Shown piece after piece: positions 1-13,700 of a stretch of DNA of 64,000 nt; position 1 is the first letter of the stretch, and each line of letters opens with the position of its first letter. A program made the position numbers and the translations under genes. The notes beneath the pieces were generated by a model. It saw only the letters and a list, made by a program, of their open reading frames with translations. It did not search any database and had not been told where the DNA came from. Origin of the DNA: Carposina sasakii (taxonomy: Eukaryota; Arthropoda; Insecta; Lepidoptera; Carposinidae); the NCBI GenBank assembly GCA_014607495.2, contig CP053155.1, positions 5,208,001 through 5,272,000 of the forward strand, written 5' to 3'.

Positions 1-1414
1 TGTCAAATTCGTATTACGTAAAATGAATTTCAAAGGAACTTTGACATTTCAAGGCGAATATTGTACAATTTTCGCTATCGCTTTGCTTCGGCTTTGTTAT
101 TGCAAGTTAGGTAATCAGAGGCTGTCCCACTCGCTCCCAAGCTTATTTTTATTTATTTTTTATTTTATGTACATACCTATTTAGGTATTGACAAATTATG
201 ACTATGATTTTTTCGATCAAATATTTTACTAACAATTTAATGTGTACAATAAAGAATAGGAAATCTTCCCCATGTCTATAATCATCTATAATAGATCATC
301 GAACATAATCTTGTCAAATTAAAGTAATTTTTTTTTAATACAAAACCAAAAAATATTACGTCAATCAGTGACGGGTGATAAATCCTCTATGTGGAAAACA
401 CTTAAAGTATTTGATTTAACAGGGGGGTAAGCATGAATTTTTACTCTCTACACCATTATCGATTCACAAGCGAAATCTATGAGATATAACGTCATATTGT
501 CAAATAGCGTTACAAACTTTCGAGAAGTTTGTGCTTGCCCCACTGCTCATTGTTTCTATGTTTTGTATTATTTTCTCGATGTATACGAGTAGTAAGTAGA
601 TAGTTAAACTACAGCCTGATACAATAAACTCATTATACTAGTACAGTTATGTTATTAACACATGTCAATATAGGCCCTGATGGTATTACATCTAGATAAC
701 CATTGTTCTTGGAAATTTGACAGAGCACAGTGGTTTGATTTAGACTTTATCTGACATAATGCAAAGAAATACAATTTATTTGATAACATTTCCCTTAGCA
801 TACCTATGCATCGTCAGAGTAGTTCAATGTACCTCTCAAATACATTTGAGAGGTAGGTACATTGAATTTCTATAGGAAAGGTAAATTAATTTCAATGCCC
901 ATTTTGCATGTATTAAATTCAGTCAAGTCCTAGTAGTAATTATGTATACAGCTCTGTAAATAATTATATGTAAGCAAAATCACAAAATATCCATGCAAGT
1001 GATATCATTTCATGATTAACTTCACATCTAATTTACTACTTAATTAAACAATGACAATTATTAACTTTATGGCATTTCGTTCTGGTTTCTCGGTATCGCT
1101 AAGAAATCCACTTTAACCTAAGTATTATTATATTATTATTAGTATTATTATTATTATTCACTAGAAATTGACGCTGATGATTAGTCATTAAAGTTCTAGT
1201 TGTAATCACAGTCTTTAAAAGGGAAAACGCAAATAAAAATTAAACATTCTTTGAAGATCATTTTTACACTTGAGTTAAGAAGCACTTGGATACAGAATTT
1301 CTACGAAACTCTGCTCAAGACTTCTAACCAAGGCCTGATCCAAAGATATGTCCACAGTAGTGTAATCACAGCACGTTTGGTCACCTACAGCATTGCAACT
1401 GTCTCGGTCAGATC
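1..1414. other. Sequence downstream of the 156-residue gene
   Basis: AT-rich DNA with no supportable gene. Bases 62-115 match one arm of the short MITE also seen at 62870-62996. Bases 1128-1160 are an ATT-rich microsatellite. The part just below 1415 should be the 3' untranslated region of the minus-strand gene. I found no clear AATAAA on the minus strand there. Confidence 0.6.
62..115. repeat. MITE arm fragment (GCTTCGGCTTTG family)
   Basis: The stretch contains GCTTTGCTTCGGCTTTG followed by TTATTGCAAGTTAGGTAAT. This closely matches the right arm of the element at 62870-62996. Only this arm is present, so it is a fragment. Confidence 0.5.
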
Positions 1415-1730
1415 TTATAGCACCCTCATTGAGTCTGTGTGTTTGAGGATGTTCTGTTCTAAACTCAAAATCTTTCGCGGCATTTCCAGGTCGCTGGAAT
1501 CCGTAGATTCCAATTGGCGGCTGAGGTTGTAACATCTTATCCTTTTCGCTCTTGTGTCGGAGTCGTAGGTGAGTGTAGCGTGGCTGCCCTGGCGTGACCT
1601 GAAGGGTAGCTTGTAAGGGGTGCTGCTCTGCACGTCGGACATGGATCGGATGTGTCTTCTCAGTTTGGATTCCTTTGTCAGTGGTGGGAAAGACATCGTC
1701 AGCTTTGATACTTGGTCTTGGTCTACAGGT
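1415..1730 (-). CDS. Last coding exon of the unrecognised 156-residue gene
   Basis: The acceptor is TTTGTTTCAG at 1740-1731. The exon encodes residues 52-156 and ends with TAA at 1417-1415. A second frame through the same exon stays open much longer, to 1275, and would give a Pro/Thr/Gln-rich tail. The phase of exon 1 selects the shorter frame, which also has the stronger C/G third-position bias. Confidence 0.6.
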
Positions 1731-4700
1731 CTGAAACAAAGAGATAGCATTTATTAGAACAGTTTTTGATATGTAGAATATTTAGGTCTAAAGTAGGTAT
1801 GTAAAGTGGGTATACTGTATCTATGATAGGCTAGCAGTAGCATTAATGTGTTTGCTACTATATTATGCTTGGTCATGAAAATGCGTACTTTGTATGTTTA
1901 TGTTTCATACAGGTTGTTTTGCTTTTGAAAATTAATGATATACAAAATAACATGTCACATAAAAAAAGGAAAGAATAGGTACATGAAAAAACTGCGTACG
2001 CACGCAGGTAAATCCATGGAATATTAAAATACCATTTCATATTAATAATAACCTACCTAATATGCCAGTGATAAGACAAGGAAATAATATCTGTTTAGAC
2101 TGTTGGAATATTTATTTATAATACACTCATACTTCTGAATACTCGTATCAGCATATATTTATTTTATCTATTAGAAAATGTATTATTATGAATCAATAAC
2201 ATAAATATTAGATACTACAAGTATTGCAAGTATATTTTTGCTTGTTATGTTTAGTTCTGCACAATACTTATACAGTTACTTTTGCAGAAACATGAAAGAG
2301 GATTATTTAAATACTCATAAGTAAATACCTGAAATAGTAACCGTTTTCATACAAAAATGTTTCAATATTCTGCCTTTTTTTCTACTTACCTACCACAAAA
2401 AATACACTACAATTTACGAATGTATGGAGAAAAATATAATTTAATTGAGATTGTGTCCTTATTCTAGATATCAAATTGGTATCGCAAACCACTCCGCTAC
2501 AACCCTAGAAGCACTGACGTCAATCATAAACTATTTATCCCCAAATAATCGATAACATAAATAGAAGCTCCATTTGATTCAGAGAGAACTCTAGCTGTTA
2601 AAATATTTAGGGACCAAAATTACATACCCTTCAACAAAAAGAAAATTAGGATCCCCAAAATTCTGGTGACTAGTTAACTGTCTTAGATATCATGAATTAC
2701 ATTATACCTGTTGAGTTGACTATATTCAAAATGGAGTATCCAGAGCTTCAGGATCACGAAAGACATCCTACAGGTACAAATAGCATTGCGAGGCTAGATG
2801 TGAAAGATCAGTGACGATGTTTAGATGCTAACTAGGCCTTTCCCTGAGTTCCTTACTCGACTCCACGACATACACGGAAGGAGATGAAGCTGAGGTATTC
2901 TAGTAAAGCCCAGTCACAGGATCAGAATAGATCATTTAAGATAAATAGATCCTAACACAGTGCCATAAAGATCAGAGACAATGCTAAGATACTAATAAAT
3001 AGCCCATTGCCTGAGTGAGTATACGTCACTGGGTGCCTTACTCGACTCCTACGACATAGGTACACGGTAGGAGATGCAGCTGAGGTATTCTAGTAAAGCC
3101 CAGGCACAGAATAAATCATTTACGATAAATAGATCCTAACAGAGTGCCATAAAGTATAAATTACCAGATCATCAAGGCCATAAAATGGAATTGATGATAA
3201 AGTAGGAATGAATAAAATCGCGATATTATTAGTAATGGCGGCCACAGTTATAAATCGCAATTATTAACACGAACGTCACAGTACTAACGTAATTACTAAC
3301 CTTGTTATATTAATTAATTATTTAGGTTTAAATACATTAAAAATCAGTCAATGTTTGATAGTGTCAGAATAATATACTAGTTAATTGTTTTTGCATGGTT
3401 TTAGGAGGTTATTAGAATCATCATCAATTTAATGGTGTTAAAAAGTTAAAACTCACTCAAATCTAGGTGGTATCAAATAATTAAACAAACAATTGTCATC
3501 ATCAAATAATACATCACCATATGTCTTTCAAAAATGGTATTATATTTTTACAATCTACAATGGACCAGAATGTACGAATTTTTTTTATGAATGTGGCTTA
3601 CTTACTTGGGGCCGGCGCTGACCATATAATGAGTTTTATTCATAAAAACAAACTGAATTCAGTGAAAGGTTTAATGAGTGTAGTAATCTACCTATAGGTA
3701 GTAACATGTCCTGACTGATTCATCAACGTCGGGGCAAAACTACTCAAGCTAGATATGCTAGCTAGAAGCTAGATACTTAAAGCATGGATTCCTTCTGTGA
3801 CTAAGAAAGAATTTCCCGAAATTCGAACGGGAAATCGAATTGGAATTCTAAACTAGATGAAGACGAGGGTGGTCGTTGCTTTAGAATACGATAGCGAATT
3901 GACTTCGCTTTCTACTGAGACGAAGCTCCTCAGTGAAAACATGGAATTCTTTACATGTATAATATGATAACAACATTATAACTTGTAATTTATTATTATG
4001 AAATATTTCATCACAATTAAATGTTCCCATCTAATTGCTAAATTAAATAACATGATGTAATATGACACCTTTATGTAGACAAGAGTCAAGACACATTTAT
4101 TTATATCTCAATTTCTCTTGAGTCATTTAAATTATTTATCACAATTAAATATTTTGCTAAGAATTTGCGACATTTCGCTTTCAGTAAACTTTCCATTCAT
4201 TAACTATGTTATCTATGTTAAGTCTTGTGTGACATATCTCTTTGTTAAAGTTATACAATAATCTATACATATCATTATGGGTATTTGGATAAAAGACGAA
4301 AAAGTTATGATAATAATTTTTACGCAGTTCCTAAATCTGGCATAAAGTATGTTATTGATTTCTCTAAAATCTGGAACAGATTTATTTAGGAAAGTCCATC
4401 TTCTATTGTGCCATCAGAATTTAAGAAAACTTGGAACAAATTAAATTAAGATTTAGGTTATTGGGTGACAATATTTTATTTTAAAGGAACAGGAACCTTA
4501 GTCAACGTACCAATTTTAACGACAGCAAAGTTCGCAAAATTATCGAACCATTTACACCAATAGCGGCTAGACCTCACGCGCTAAATAAAGACTTCCTATT
4601 GGAGGAAATAATTTGGTAATTTTGTAATTTTAGCTGTCACTCTTGAAATAGATCTCGATAAAAATAAAGATTTAATTTAAAAATTCGGACGCCACTTAAA

Positions 4701-7700
4701 ACTACTAGTCGATGCCTAAAATGGATAGGTAACTATTGATCCACCTTATCCTCATGTCTATTTATCTGTGAATTATGTAAATGATTCAACCTTAAATTGT
4801 TTATTAAGTAATTATTTACTTGATTGTCATGTGCTTAGTTATTGTTATCATGACGTGTTTTAATAGTAAATACAGTCGACTCTCGTTAATTCAAACCTGC
4901 GATAATTCGAACCTCTTTGCAATTCAAAGTTGTCACGCTGGCGTCAAACACGCGACAATTCAAAGTTGCAGAGAGAAAGATAGAGATTACAGAATTTGCT
5001 AACCCACCTACATCTGATTCTGTTGCACTCCCCATATTTTTTTTATTATTGAATAATTCGAACTTTTTACTTTTCTCGAAAATTTCGAACTATTTAATAA
5101 TTCAAACTCTCGTTAATTCGTAGTATTTTAAAAGTCCATTGAGATTCGAATTAACGAGAGTCGACTGTACTTACATACGTAGACAGACATGTGAATAAGA
5201 TGAAATTCAGCTGCGTACTCGTACTTATGTACCTACTAGTTACATCTTCTAACTAGTGGACGGCTCGACATCATCATTTTCTTGCCCTGTTTCCATTTAT
5301 TTGGGGCGGCGCAATATGTACTATTCTTCCATTCATACCTATTATCCGTCATCTCATTGTTCACTCCTAGTACACGCATATCCTCTCTTACACAGTCCAT
5401 CCAACACTTTTTTGGTCTACCTCTCCACATCATCCGCGTAAACTTTGGAACTCCCGTCATTTCCCTTTCCCGTGGGAATTTCGGCAAATTCCTTCTTAGA
5501 GGACCTATACTTCACGAAAGGAAGCCACAAGTCGGATATCAAGTTTTTAGCTTCGGTAATAGTTTTGCATTGGCGTTGATGAATCAGTAAGGGTACATGT
5601 TACTTCATATAATGAACTAGTGGACGCCCGCGACTCCGTCCGCGTGGACTACAGAAAAAACAAAATGTCGAAATTATCCAGGATAAAAACATTTTCCCGG
5701 GATAAAAAGTAGCCTATATGTTAAGTGGGACCTGTCACAATATATTCCTGAAAACCGCATCGAAATCGGTTCAGTCGTTTCCGAGATTAGCGTGCACAAA
5801 CGCACAGACAAACCGACAAACAGACAAAAATTCCAAAAATCATTTTTTTGGGTACTATTGCGTTGATAAAGGTCTCCTATAATTTTTTTTCTCATATATC
5901 TTCCATGTACAGACATCGATCCGTTACATTTTTATTATATGTATAGATTATGTTCTTTGTTGTACTTATCAATTATTTAAGGTTTGTCAAGAGGTTTATA
6001 ATAAAATGATGTTGTAATTTACTACAGGTGTCCAAGATTTTTTGCATTACATTCATGAATAAATTAATTATTCTAAGTTAAACTTCAATCTTCTTATGGT
6101 TAACTAGATGAGTAATCAATTTATTTATTGAGGTATTCGATCACACAAGTACAAAAAGTACTTACATGTTACTTTTTACTGTAGAAAGGCTAGCTATTGT
6201 TAATATTAAATTTAATCTGTGCTATTTGAATCTCGCTCGCTCCAACACTAGGCCTGCGAAAATAATATAACTATGTTTTGATCAATTATCGACAAGTGTA
6301 TTACTATTCATAACTTATTAATCTTATTATCTTCAACACGTCAAGTGTTAGGAATTTCGACCTTTATCGCGTACTCATACCAAGACCAAGCTACACGCCA
6401 CACAGGCACGTGCAACATATCGATAACATATTTATCGACATAATATCGATTAATCGGCAGTCAGTACATCCATCCGGTGGATAGGCAGCATCTGTTTTGT
6501 GTTTCTTCTGTCTTCGTATCGTTATCGTCCATAGCTATAAGTATAGAGGTATACTAACCTATGAACCTTGGATAAAATAATCTGCATATAGCTGTCTGTA
6601 AACTTCACTATGTGAAACTAGCTGTGTAAGTGTAGTATATTAGCGATACCCGTAACTTCGTATGTGTAAATTAAACTATTATTTATTATTCAGAACCTTA
6701 ACTCCGCCCACCTAGAATGTGACAGAAATCTCAAAGATATTGGACAATTTAATGGGGGTGTTGTAAAATTCTTGCTGTAGCATTGCAACAGTTGCTGCAT
6801 CGTTTTGCAACATACGTAAACCTACGAGTACTAGTCTGTAGTTTTTGCAAGCAAATGCAAAACTACATAACTTTTACATAAGTATAAATGTTTTTATCTT
6901 ATAACTTTATCCGCTATCTCCAAAGTTTAGGTACCGGTTATAACTGGTAGGTACCTATTCGTTAAAGGAAAACCACTTTTAAACAAGACAATCGGTTTAG
7001 ATCCATATTAGTCTAAAAAATGATGTTCAATAATTAATATGTAGGTACTTATAATTTCACTAGCAACCCGCCCCACCTCCTGATTACCTAATTTGCAGTA
7101 GTAGAGCCGCAAAAATTGTAGGAAATTCGCGTTGAAATGTCGAAAACAAACTTAATTTGCCAGAAAATTAAGTTATAATAAGTACTTAGTTGAAATATTA
7201 AACTTGAAAAGGGTACAATGTAATTGTTATCAGGTAAATAGATTAGATCACCAAAGTACTATTTATAAAATTGACAGCAGACAGTATGGATTATTCGTCA
7301 CAATTAAATAATATTTAAATGGCAAAGGTTTCGAGTGGGTGAAATTTTAGTCAACATTGATGCAATGTTAAGGAAACAATTCGTAAAACGGTGCTCGAAC
7401 CTGATATCTGTATCCAATTATATAATTAGATGTTGTATAATGAATAACAACAAAACTGCAGTTGAAGTTGACCATGAAACTGTACATAAATAGAATACTG
7501 AAACAAGTGTATATTTGATCGACTGTGAAGGATACGACAGTTACAGACTACAGGAATAACAATTCCACGATAAAAATAGAATGACAAGTTGACCCATAAT
7601 TCCTATGCCTGATTTCGAAACTAAAATTTTTTGTATGCAGTAACACAGAAAATGTGGCAATACACATAATAACTAGCGCCATTATCCATCGACACTATAG

Positions 7701-10700
7701 GTACAGTAAAACGTACAATATTCTTTATAGTGCACTTCTATAGTAACATTCCTACCGAAAATGGTTGTACGTGCACTTCCACGTTTTTTTGCATTCTAAC
7801 ATAGGTAATAATACATATGTTGGCATGCTTCTGTAATTAAAAAAATACTTAGAAAATACCTAACTAGGGTGCACTTCTATAATCTCGGCTTGTTTAAAGT
7901 CGAAGTCGATATAGTTCAGGGAACGCTAAGATATTATATTTTCATTCATCCACAGTAGATATATAGCTACCTACCTACAGACCACAAATATGAGAAGGTT
8001 CTAGTATACCTATTAGCGAGCTATTAAACGCAAGGAACCTGTTTTATACAATGTTACGATTGCACAACGACTTTTATCTTCCTCACTGTCAAAATAGTGC
8101 AATAAATTTTGGCAGTTGATCAGGGAGATCAGATTCTTGTGGTGCCCAAATGGCATGAAACGGTATCTGTTTCAAGATTAAAGGTAATATTAGTCTACAG
8201 ACTTAATGAATATAATTTATAAATCCACCAATAAACCCTTGAGTATCGAGTAAATTGGACCTTTTTTAGTTTGTTCATTTAGTTTTCCTCTTCACAGTGA
8301 TAGTTCAAACATTATCTCCCAGCAACATTATTTACTTATTTATATATGTATTTATTTTGATTACCATTTTACTATGTTTTGAATCTATCAAGTTCTTAAT
8401 GCTGATTCTTGAGACATCATCAACATCTCTTTCAGTTCGTATACAATGAGAGCTTTAGGGATGATTCTCATTAGAGCGGGCCGTACATTTTGTATAAAGC
8501 AATTTATATTACACCGTGCATTATCCGTGTCCCGTCCGGGCCCGCTCGACGCTCGTCTACACCACATTTGTTGCACGGGAGTCCAAAAATGTATGTAACG
8601 TGTTTAATCCGTGCCCCGTCCGGGCCACGTACACGGCCTGCTCTAATGAGAATCAAGCAATGAGTCATTGGCAGTAAATACAATACAATTTTTTCGGCAG
8701 TCGGATATCGCAGGAATTTTTCGGATATCTTCACAACTGCAGTCCTTACAACCGGACGTAACTTTTAAATAGAAAAATGTCATTCTTTACATTGCATAAT
8801 TTGGAAGTGACGTAAGTTGCTATTAGTATATGGACCATGGAGCTGATGCGGGGCTTTACTAGAATATATCAGTTGCATCTTCTATCTTGAGAGTCGGTAG
8901 GGAACTCACTCGTGACGTACTCTCTCAGCGACGAGCTACCAAATTGTCATTGATCTTTTGTCTTAGGAGAAACCTAAACGTGGTTGTAGGTTAATTATCT
9001 TTTGTTGTCTTACACGACTCTTTGACTATCCCATTTTGAAAACACAGTCATGTGTATTATGTAAGAAGTAAGCATATTTTTATGTATTATTAAGCAATAA
9101 ATGGATTCCTAGTGACTCTTTCAAAAAACATAATAAATTAACATCTTAAAGCGTTTTCACGCAATCAACGCCACTTTCCTAGGACGGCTTATCGTATAAA
9201 ACGATTCAATTATTTACCCCATCACCATGACAAGCTAGATGTATGATAAGAATATGATTCTTTCACAAATGTTTGCGTTGGGTCGTGGTTAGTAAATTAT
9301 GTAAATAAGACAGTTACTTTTCCAACAGAACTACATTTATACGGCAACAGTTAAAATATAATAGTTAATTATTTCTACCTAACAAGTTAACATGTCATTT
9401 AGTACAACTAATAACTAGGAAAATTTAAAGAAAGCCGAAAATACAGGATTATACTCGAAAGCAAAGTGAACGTTTTAAATAGTTATCTTAGTTTTAAAAG
9501 TATAATGGAAGAATATAGAATAACTACGTCGTTGCTGAAATGGTAAGCGACAAGCTCGCTCGGGTGATGAAATCTATTTTAAAAGTCAGTTGCCATGAAT
9601 ATTATGTAAAACGTTGCTATTATCAAGCACTTAAGGATCGATTTGAATAACAAAATGACTGTGTTTCACTCTCTTCGGACTTTTAAGGCTGCAAATAATA
9701 AAACGAAAACCATAAGTAGGTATGTAGAACTACATATTTTATTACATCCTTCTCAAATGTTTGATACTTAAAAGCCTATTTCTTCCATGGTATGCCTCCA
9801 GAGAAAGGAAAATATAGTATATGTGGTAAGTTGGGATAAAAAATTATACGGGATTAAGGCCTACCAGTGGACCTAATTTTCTTAGCTAGGTGATGAAACT
9901 TTTTAAACGTTTTTACCAGTTTAAACTTTTTTAATGACCAAAGACTTCATAATAGTGATTTTATGTATATTTATTTATTCGTCTTTTGAAAAGCAGCCAA
10001 ATCAATTTAATGATTTTTTCAGCTTTTTTGTCATTTCAACCTTTGGTCACGCTGATACGCAGTTGGCTTGCGTGATTGATTCTATAAGCCAAGTAGGTAG
10101 CCTATGGAAAGTCCGTAGTTCAACACGAATAGTAAGTAGGTAGGTAAGGAAGGCGGCTGTAGCAGTGCACAACCACTTCAGTTCTTTTTTTATTAATATA
10201 CGAAAACGACTCGTTGCCACGTGTTAGATATTCGTGTTGCTGGGAACGACACTACAGTCAAACGCGGTGGCTAATTAATTACGCACTGACTCTTTATTGG
10301 CTTGAGCATACATAACATAAAGTTTTATCAATCAAATACATAGGTACGAGTATCACAAAATCGCTATGTAAATGTCGAGTTCAAACTACTTATAGTAGAC
10401 CGTAGAGAGAATATTGATAATAATGCATGTGAATCGTAAATCGGCATCGAATTAATTTCGTGGATTTGGAATGTTCCTCCATTATAGAAGAAGGTTTGAT
10501 AGTGTGTTGTTTACTTACGTACCACGTCGTAACATCTACCAACTAGGTGAAGGCTTTCTACTGAACCTCTTGTACTATATGTGAGGCATAGCAGCTCTAG
10601 CCTAGAAGGGTTCCAACATATTATTATAATGGATCGCCCGGTGCCACTACTTTTATGGGTTTCGGAGTGATTGGTAGATTAGATTACATGGTATTTGCGT

Positions 10701-13700
10701 ATACAATCCACCAAATGTATGAGGTAATAAGTATATGAACTTTTCTTATGAAGATATGTATATGTTAAGGGCAATGTGATTAACTGGGCATTATTAATAA
10801 GGACCGGCCATTATTAATAATGCCAAAGTGGCAAAGTGATTAATCACTTTGATCGGCCATTATTAATAATTGAGATAGTTTTAATTTATCACTTGGACCG
10901 GGCAGTATGAATATCTGATCCGAATCTGGCAATATAGGTTAGAAGAATGAGACGGCGGCGACCGCCGCCACCGATTTCTTCGGTGTATGGTTACATGTTT
11001 AAGTTTAAGACGATAATCTCACTAAACTTGGTCCGTTTTATAACTATATTCCTAGTGAGATAGTAATGAATCGCTTTCGTATAACCATGTTACGGTATAT
11101 AGTTATATCCATAGGGACGGCTTTATCTATCTTACTGCGACATTTTATTACTTTGCTCAAGATAGGGTGGGCATTATTCATAACCATGCTGTTTTAATCA
11201 TATTGTCCAATTTAGTCGGGAATTATGAATACGGACCGGCCATTATTAATAGTGTCCGGACTTATCAAATTGCAAATATAAATATTCACACACTACACAA
11301 CACATTAACCTAGTCCCACATTAAGATCCCTAAGGTCTTGTGTCGTGGGTACTAAGCAACGGTATATAAATACATAGATAATTAAAGAAACATCCATGAC
11401 TCGGAAACAAACATCGATATTCATCATATCAATGTTTGCACCTACCGGGATTCGAACCCAGGACCTATGGCGTCGCAGGCAGGGTCACTACCTACTATAT
11501 ATATATTACACTAATTCGCCAATATAAGGTATTTTTATAAAGTTATTAATAAAGAAATGGAAAAAATTCTTCATCCGAGTGGGACTGGAACCCACGACCT
11601 CTGCATTCCGTGCCAGTGCTCTTACCAACTGAGCTACCGGGCCAATCGGATGACGAATTTTACCATCTCTTTTTAAATTACATTATTGGCAACGTTATTT
11701 TTTCTTCCCGATAGCTATACACTAGGCAAATCTCGGTAAATAAGTATTTTTGTTTTTGTGATTTTTTTAAACATTTATATTACCTACAGGTTTGTCATAT
11801 CATTAGGAAATTGTATGAATAGCCATAGGTCAGAAAACTGTATACATAATATAATATAACATATAATCTCTAACAATAAAATATATTGACGTCACGGATC
11901 GGAAGACGCAACTCTGCCAACAGAGATCGAACTAGGCCGTGTCAGGTGCCCAAAACGTGATAGCAACAGGTATTTTTAAAATTACCTTTAGGATTTTTTT
12001 AGATGCCAGCTAGTATAATTATAATTATCCTCATCTACATGAAAAACACTAGATTTTGAAAGTCAACAAAGGAGGTTGACTGAAAAGGAAGTGAAGCGAG
12101 AAGAAAAAGGAGAGAAAAAAATTTGTGTTATTTTAATTTTTTGGTATTACTTATTCTACGTTAGTTTTTAACTTGACTACGTTAGCTCGTCGGTTTCTTA
12201 AACCGGTTTCTATAAACAAGTAATTAATTAATTAAATTTTGACACTAGAATTCTTCGTTACTTTTGACAGATCTCGTTTAAAAGAAATTTTTAGCGACGC
12301 GACGCGACGTAGTGAAAACTACCATTTTTATTCTTTAAATTGATGTCTTATTATTATTAAAGACATCAAGACTTGACTTAATTGACTAGACTAGACTTTA
12401 TTTAATCCAAATTATTATATTTAAACTTAAAATTAGTGCTTTTCCTACTCAGCCATTTATGCTAAGGATGGAGGGGGACAGTCCTGACTAATTTTAAGTT
12501 TATCTACGTTGAAATATGACGGTCAGAATCGACTGCACCTAACTTAACTTTATCAATATTACTTAAAGAAACCTTCACAACAGTATTGAATCGTGTGCCC
12601 GTCTGGGCTATTTTTAGCAGTTTATCAGCACTCAGCTGGACACGATTATTTATTGAAATAATTAGCACAAATACTGGCTAGCCTCAGTCAATTGCAAATG
12701 TCTTCGTTCGTAAGTAAACGTTTGTAGTCGTGTAATATATTTTATACAGAGTGTAAAATAGGGGCATGTTAAGCGAAATAATATAAAATAGTCCACCGTG
12801 GAAAACCTATCCACAAAATTTGAGACTCGAAATCACAATGTTTATTTTTCAAGATTTTATGAATATTCCTGCGTTGTTTAAGGATTCTTTATACTAGACC
12901 GTTAGGTATTGTTATTGTACCTATCTTTACAATGTTTATTATATTTCAAAGGTTTTGAAATCAAACTTCTAGTAGCAAATTGAATTTTTGTGATTGTTTA
13001 TATCCATGGCTATTAATCGATGTCACAATTGAATGTAAAGTGTTTCAACAGTAGGGGACTGACCTAAGTAGTAAATAATAAACAAGCAAATATTTTAAGG
13101 CACTCAAAACTTGGTGCTAAAGTCATGTAGGTGTTCGATATTATGAAGACTTTCAAAGCCAACTTTTACGGAAGTTGGTTCCGTAGTCGGCGTCACGAGA
13201 ACCGGTTTTTTTACATCCTTACAATAATCGTAATCGTTTCACTTGTAATGTTCGAGAAAATAAAAATAGGCACAAGGAAACACCTCAGATGTAATGTTGT
13301 TTTTATTGAAAATACCAGTCATTAAAAATTTTTACAAAGCTATTTGATTGTTGCTCTTCCACAAAAGCCTAATGAGTTTGGACATTTCCGTGCATATTAC
13401 GTGATTATATTAAAATAAATTAACTCAATTTTGCAATCATACCTAAGGAATAAGTTGAGCTCAAGCGGGACCCACGGGTCGCCCGGTCGGAAAACGGGTG
13501 TACGGGTAAAAATATCGGGTTCATGAAATATTTTTTCCGAATCGTCCAGGTGACGAAAACCGGGCCACATTACATAAAGAGGATACCCTTTCCAAAGGCG
13601 AAAAATTATGCGGTATTCAAATGTTTGATAACTTACCTACTTATGAATTTAGTTCCACCCATGTTCCACCTCACCGCCATTAATTATGACTTTTATGATA

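Noticed and set aside
11575..11645. Apparent tRNA gene on the minus strand
   Set aside because: A and B boxes are good but the anticodon arm pairs poorly, position 33 is not T, and the flanks are repeated at 53.6 and 58.2 kb. It is a SINE.
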